From the NCBI RefSeq assembly GCF_037658235.1, contig NZ_JBBJLN010000003.1, positions 124,001 to 188,000 on the forward strand: 64,000 nucleotides of DNA, written 5' to 3'. The notes under the pieces were generated by a model. That model was not told the DNA's origin, did no database searches, and saw only the letters and a program-made list of their open reading frames with translations. Each line of letters begins with the position of its first letter. Within the stretch, counting starts at the first letter, position 1. The DNA comes from Yunchengibacter salinarum (GTDB lineage: Bacteria > Pseudomonadota > Alphaproteobacteria > Sphingomonadales > Kordiimonadaceae). Of the stretch, positions 60,361-64,000 are shown piece after piece. Made by a program: the position numbers and the translations under genes.

Positions 60361-61633
60361 CGTGACCCTGACCGTGCGCGACCTGGGGCGGGATGGGGAC
60401 GGCGTGGCGACGCTTCCCGATGGTCGTGCGGTGATGGTGTTCGGGGCCTTGCCGGGGGAACAGGTGCGCGCGCATGTGGTGGAAGACGGCCCGCCCGCCC
60501 GCGCCGTTGTGGCGGCGATAACGCGCCCCGCGCCGGAACGCGTGACCCCGCCATGCCCGCATTTCGGCCCGTGCGGGGGCTGTCGCCTGCAACATGCCGA
60601 TGATGCAATGCGGGCCGCCTTCGCCGAGCGACGGATCACGGACGCGCTGGCCGCCGAAGGGCTGGAAGCGCCCTTGAAGCCGTGCCACCTGTCCCCGCCG
60701 GGAACGCGGCGACGGGTGGGCCTGGTGGCGCGCAAGCAGGGGCGGAACCGTACGGCGCCCGTGGCGATCGGCTATCACGGGCGCGCCAGCCATGATCTGG
60801 TGGATGTGCGCCGGTGCCCCTTGCTGACCCCGGTTCTGGAAGCCCTGTTGCCGCTTTTGCGGAAACTTCTGCCGCCGCTGGTGCCGCCGCAGGGCCGACT
60901 GCACCTTCATCTGACCGATGCGGATGGTGTGGTGGCGATGCAGGTGCGCGCCCCCCGCCCGCTGGACGCGCGAGGGCGGCAGCGTCTGGCGGCCTTTTGC
61001 GCCCAGACACCGGTATCCCATATCCGCTGGGAATCGGACGGGGCCACTGAGGACGTGCGGGATGGGTCGGACCCCATGATCCATCCCGGCGGTGTGGCGA
61101 TCACCGTGCCGCCCGGCGCTTTCATTCAGGCCACGGCGGACGGGGAGGCGGCCCTTATCGACGGGGTGCGCGCGGCGCTGGAAATCGCGAGCGGAGAACC
61201 GGTGCTGGATTTTCATGCGGGGCTTGGCACTTTCACTCTGCCGCTGTCCCGCACCCAACCGGTGCGCGCCGTGGAGGGTAGCACCACTGCCCTTGCGGCC
61301 CTGAAGGCGGCGGCAAAGGGCCTTTCAGGCGACCATTATCCCATCAAAACGGAAACCCGCGATCTGGAACGCCGCCCCTCGCCCGCAAGCGCTTTCAAGG
61401 GTGTGACCGGGGCCGTGTTTGATCCGCCCCGATCCGGCGCCCCGGCGCTGGCCCGCCAGTTGGCACAGGCTGGGCCGGATCACATCGCCGCCGTGAGCTG
61501 CAACCCCGCGAGCTTTGCTAGGGATGCGGCGTCGCTCGTGGCGGGCGGCTATCGCCTGGCTTGGGTGCAGCCGGTGGCCCAGTTCGTCTGGTCCCCCCAT
61601 GTGGAACTGGTGGCGGCGCTGGTGCGGGCCTGA
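60353..61633 (+). CDS. TrmA/RumA-type class I SAM-dependent RNA m5U methyltransferase
   Basis: A 426-residue protein with an N-terminal TRAM domain, an Fe-S Cys motif (CPHFGPCGGCRLQH) and a SAM methyltransferase domain (VLDFHAGLGTFTLPL). The catalytic Cys is in AAVSCNPASFARDA. It belongs to the RlmCD/RumA/TrmA group that makes m5U in rRNA or tRNA; which RNA is not decided. The GTG overlaps tlyA by eight bases. Confidence 0.92.
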   Translation: MSDVTLTVRDLGRDGDGVATLPDGRAVMVFGALPGEQVRAHVVEDGPPARAVVAAITRPAPERVTPPCPHFGPCGGCRLQHADDAMRAAFAERRITDALAAEGLEAPLKPCHLSPPGTRRRVGLVARKQGRNRTAPVAIGYHGRASHDLVDVRRCPLLTPVLEALLPLLRKLLPPLVPPQGRLHLHLTDADGVVAMQVRAPRPLDARGRQRLAAFCAQTPVSHIRWESDGATEDVRDGSDPMIHPGGVAITVPPGAFIQATADGEAALIDGVRAALEIASGEPVLDFHAGLGTFTLPLSRTQPVRAVEGSTTALAALKAAAKGLSGDHYPIKTETRDLERRPSPASAFKGVTGAVFDPPRSGAPALARQLAQAGPDHIAAVSCNPASFARDAASLVAGGYRLAWVQPVAQFVWSPHVELVAALVRA

Positions 61634-61902
61634 TCCGCCCGGCTTTCTGATCAGGCGATCGTGCCCCGGTTTTTCAGAAATAAATTTCCTTAACATTTCC
61701 TCATATTAGCGATTCTTTAATAAAAGATACGGTAACGTTTCCGTGATGATTCAGTGATTCCTAAAACTGGGAATTTGTAGTTAAAAGGTTCTGAATATGT
61801 GGCGGTTACAGGGTTATCGCTGCACATGTATCCATCAGTTGCATAAAAAAAGGGCTTATGAGGGAAGTAATGGTTAACCATTTCTTTAAGGGAAATAATT
61901 AT
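61634..61902. other. AT-rich leader region before the alginate-export-type porin
   Basis: A 269-base gap much richer in A+T than the rest of the window. It contains poly-A/T tracts and the palindrome TGGTTAACCA (61871-61880). No convincing terminator for the methyltransferase gene, and no clear -35/-10 pair with good spacing, was found. It is probably the control region of the porin. Confidence 0.4.
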
Positions 61903-63414
61903 ATGCGCCTCTTTCCAGGGTCGTCTTTCCGGGGTGTGGCTGCCCTGTCGTTTATGCTGTGCGCTGGTCTGCCGACGCAGGCGCAAGCGCCCGCCGGGTC
62001 AATGGATACTGAAGGACATGCTGGCGAAAGCGTTGAAAAGCCGACGGGGACAGACACATGCCCCAAGCCCGGCAACCCTTACAAGGGCGTGTTCTACGCC
62101 AATGACTTCGGCTATCTTGAGGGGGCCTGCCGGGCGCACAACGAAAGCGACGACCCGCTGGTCGGGCTGACCGACCGCTTCAAGCGCATGAAACTGGCGG
62201 AAAATGTCACGCTGGATCTAGGCGGGCAGTATCGCCTGCGCTATCACGACGAGAACAATCACGGCCTGACCCGCCTGAACGGGCTGGACAATGAGTTTCT
62301 GCTCAGCCGCCTGCGCGTGTATGGCAATCTGGAAGTGGGTGATCATGTGCGCGTCTATGTGGAGGGGATCGATGCCGCCGCCACCGGTGAATCCCTGCCC
62401 AATCGCGGCATTGAGGTGGACCGCCACGATCTGCTGAACGGCTTTGTGGACGTGTCCTTTGCCGCCGGTGAAAGCGATGTGACCCTGCGCGCCGGGCGGC
62501 AGGAGCTGTTGTTCGGCAATCAGCGCCTGATCTCGCCGCTGGACTGGGGCAATACCCGCCGCACCTTTGACGGGTTCCGCGCCAATATCAGCCGCCCGCT
62601 GGGGGAGGGGGACACGCTGGATGTAAGCCTGTTCGCCGTGCGCCCGCGCGAAGTGGAAAAGACCGGCTTCAACGACACCAATGACAGCGTCGATTTCCTC
62701 GGCGCCTATGCCACGCTGGATCTGGGGGCTCACAGCTTCGACCTGTACAGCCTGAGCCTGGAAGAGACCGGCCTGCCCACGGACAATTTCCACCTGTTCA
62801 CCCACGGCGTGCGCTGGAATGGCCGTTTCGGCAATCTGCTGGGTGAAATGGAAGCCGCCATTCAGCGCGGCAATCTGGGCGGGCAGGATCACAATGCGGA
62901 AATGCTCACCTTGGGGCTTGGCTATGACTTTGGCGCGTTCAGCGACTGGAAGCCCAAGGCGTGGCTCTATTATGATTATGCCAGCGGTGACGGCCAGCCG
63001 AATGACGGCGTGCACGGCACCTTTCGCCAGCATTTCCCGCTGGCCCATGCCTGGCTCGGCCTGATCGATCTGGTGGCCCGGCAGAACATCAAGGCGGGCA
63101 GCTTCAAGACCAGTTTCCAGCCCACTGACTGGCTAACATTGGCGCCGCAGCTACACAGCTTCCATCTCGCGGACAGTCGGGACGGCCTGTACAACGCGGG
63201 CGGCGCCATCATTCGCCGTGATCCCACCGGGCAGGCCGGCAGCCATGTGGGGGAGGAACTGGACGTGGTGGCCAAGATCAAGCTGCCATCCCGCATGGGG
63301 CTGATGATCGGCTGGTCCAAATTCTGGGGCGCGGGCTTCATTGACGACACCAACCCCGCTGGCGTGGGGGGCAATGCCGACTTCGGCTATGTCCAATGGA
63401 TGATGCATTTTTAG
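61903..63414 (+). CDS. Alginate-export (AlgE-like) family outer-membrane porin
   Basis: About 503 residues: a signal peptide (FRGVAALSFMLCAGLPTQAQA), then an 18-strand-type beta barrel beginning LDLGGQYRLRYHDENNH and containing LRAGRQELLFGNQRLISPLDWGNTRRTFDGFRA, the Alginate_exp signature. It ends YVQWMMHF, a C-terminal Phe as needed for barrel assembly. Substrates in the family range from alginate to small solutes. ATG 61903 has AAGGGA upstream; ATG 61870, after GAGGGAAG, is an alternative. The next gene starts 19 bases downstream. Confidence 0.9.
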   Translation: MRLFPGSSFRGVAALSFMLCAGLPTQAQAPAGSMDTEGHAGESVEKPTGTDTCPKPGNPYKGVFYANDFGYLEGACRAHNESDDPLVGLTDRFKRMKLAENVTLDLGGQYRLRYHDENNHGLTRLNGLDNEFLLSRLRVYGNLEVGDHVRVYVEGIDAAATGESLPNRGIEVDRHDLLNGFVDVSFAAGESDVTLRAGRQELLFGNQRLISPLDWGNTRRTFDGFRANISRPLGEGDTLDVSLFAVRPREVEKTGFNDTNDSVDFLGAYATLDLGAHSFDLYSLSLEETGLPTDNFHLFTHGVRWNGRFGNLLGEMEAAIQRGNLGGQDHNAEMLTLGLGYDFGAFSDWKPKAWLYYDYASGDGQPNDGVHGTFRQHFPLAHAWLGLIDLVARQNIKAGSFKTSFQPTDWLTLAPQLHSFHLADSRDGLYNAGGAIIRRDPTGQAGSHVGEELDVVAKIKLPSRMGLMIGWSKFWGAGFIDDTNPAGVGGNADFGYVQWMMHF

Positions 63415-63433
63415 GCAAACAGGAGAGGCGACC

Positions 63434-64000
63434 ATGATGGACGCTCTGCGATTGATCGTTCTGTCCCGACCGCGGCGGTGTGCCGCCAGCGGTGCGGCTA
63501 AGGCGCTCCGCGCGCTCATGCTCGGCGCCGGGCTGGCGGGGGGTGTGCTGATGGGGCAGTCCGTGACGGCGCCCGCAGCCCATGCTCAGGCCGCCGATTC
63601 CGGGGCGGTGCTTCAGGTGGTGGATCGCATCAATGGGGAATTGAAGCTGATGTATCGCGCCTCCCTGCGGGACATACCCGACAAGGGCCGAGAGAATATG
63701 CGCACGCGTCAGCCGCGCCATGTGTATCAGAAACTGCGCAGCACCTATATGCAGTTACAGCTTTTCCGCTGGCTCAGCGGTGAACCGCGCAAGACTCCGG
63801 AGCCGCTGCCCCTGCGCCAGATCACACCCGGCGAAGTGCTGGAACTGACCGAAACTTTCCTGTCCGACCTTCGGGATGTGAAGCCCGCCTATTTTCTGGC
63901 CAAAACCGTGGCGGAGCCGGAAAAGCGGTCCAATGTCACGCCGACGGATGTTTTTGAGGCTCTGACCTATAGCGAGCAACTTCTGCTCGGCATGGATATG
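63434..64000 (+). CDS. Secreted protein of unknown function (3' truncated)
   Basis: An open frame of 189 codons runs to the window edge without a stop. The start (ATG 63434, AGGAGAGG upstream) is followed by a long signal-peptide-like N-terminus (RALMLGAGLAGGVLMG ... AAHAQA), then a soluble, mainly helical stretch with many Leu/Arg residues (ELKLMYRASLRDIPDKG; YQKLRSTYMQLQLFRW). I recognise no domain. Being 19 bases after the porin, it is probably a periplasmic partner expressed with it. Confidence 0.65.
   Translation, partial: MMDALRLIVLSRPRRCAASGAAKALRALMLGAGLAGGVLMGQSVTAPAAHAQAADSGAVLQVVDRINGELKLMYRASLRDIPDKGRENMRTRQPRHVYQKLRSTYMQLQLFRWLSGEPRKTPEPLPLRQITPGEVLELTETFLSDLRDVKPAYFLAKTVAEPEKRSNVTPTDVFEALTYSEQLLLGMDM

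Noticed and set aside
61717..61986. 89-residue minus-strand frame in the AT-rich region before the alginate-export porin
   Set aside because: No family resemblance, no ribosome site, and it overlaps the porin start on the other strand.

Overview
The window is a gene-dense, GC-rich chromosomal segment of an alphaproteobacterium. The call rests on an ATP synthase inhibitor zeta subunit (DUF1476), DUF1737 and DUF2336 proteins, a BolA/Grx4 pair near purCSQL, the xseB-ispA-dxs-tlyA order, and a Crp/Fnr regulator with the rhizobial FnrN/AadR cysteine spacing. I cannot fix the order or genus. No plasmid, phage, insertion sequence, CRISPR array, tRNA or rRNA gene was found. Only one gene-free stretch exceeds 300 bases (22544-22952), and it holds a structured tandem repeat.

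Layout. 1-3.6 kb: a 5'-truncated N-acyl-D-amino-acid deacylase, a TSUP permease, and a STAS/HATPase partner-switch pair. 3.6-8.3 kb (minus): a TakP-like TRAP transporter operon, a membrane-anchored thioredoxin, and the N-degron transferase bpt. 8.4-14 kb (minus): SLC13 permease, motB, penicillin acylase. 14.2-18.3 kb: a beta-hydroxyacid dehydrogenase, an orphan CHASE histidine kinase, rpsD and a DUF1737 protein. 18.4-21.6 kb: a 907-residue protein with two Asp/Asn beta-hydroxylase domains, overlapped by a GNAT gene. 21.6-24.1 kb: a TorF-like porin, the hairpin repeats and a Tas-like aldo/keto reductase. 24.1-33 kb: grxD, bolA, then flippase, glycosyltransferase and sulfotransferase genes, then purL-purQ-purS-purC. 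33-40.7 kb: zeta subunit, hemN, MFS transporter, dipeptide epimerase, a stand-alone Lrp ligand domain, a response regulator/PP2C phosphatase, an HMG-CoA lyase-like enzyme and two YeeE/YedE proteins. 40.9-50.3 kb: alpha/beta hydrolase with a NatAB-type ABC exporter, mnmC, gamma carbonic anhydrase, DUF2336, a class V aminotransferase and the Fnr-type regulator. 50.4-56.1 kb: FAD oxidase, Sua5/TsaC, acyl-CoA dehydrogenase, MBL hydrolase. 56.1-61.6 kb: the isoprenoid operon xseB-ispA-dxs-tlyA and an RNA methyltransferase. 61.9-64 kb: an alginate-export-type porin and a truncated secreted protein of unknown function.

How the genes fit together. Most of the window is housekeeping: purines, isoprenoids, tRNA/rRNA modification, haem, Fe-S handling and transport. 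The accessory signals are the surface-glycan trio inserted between purL and bolA/grxD, the duplicated dioxygenase, a possible partner-switching signalling set split over 35 kb, and several noncoding repeats. The strongest unexplained signal is a roughly 133-bp tandem unit at 22571-22952. Its copies fold into the same series of hairpins, and one degenerate copy keeps the pairing through compensatory changes.
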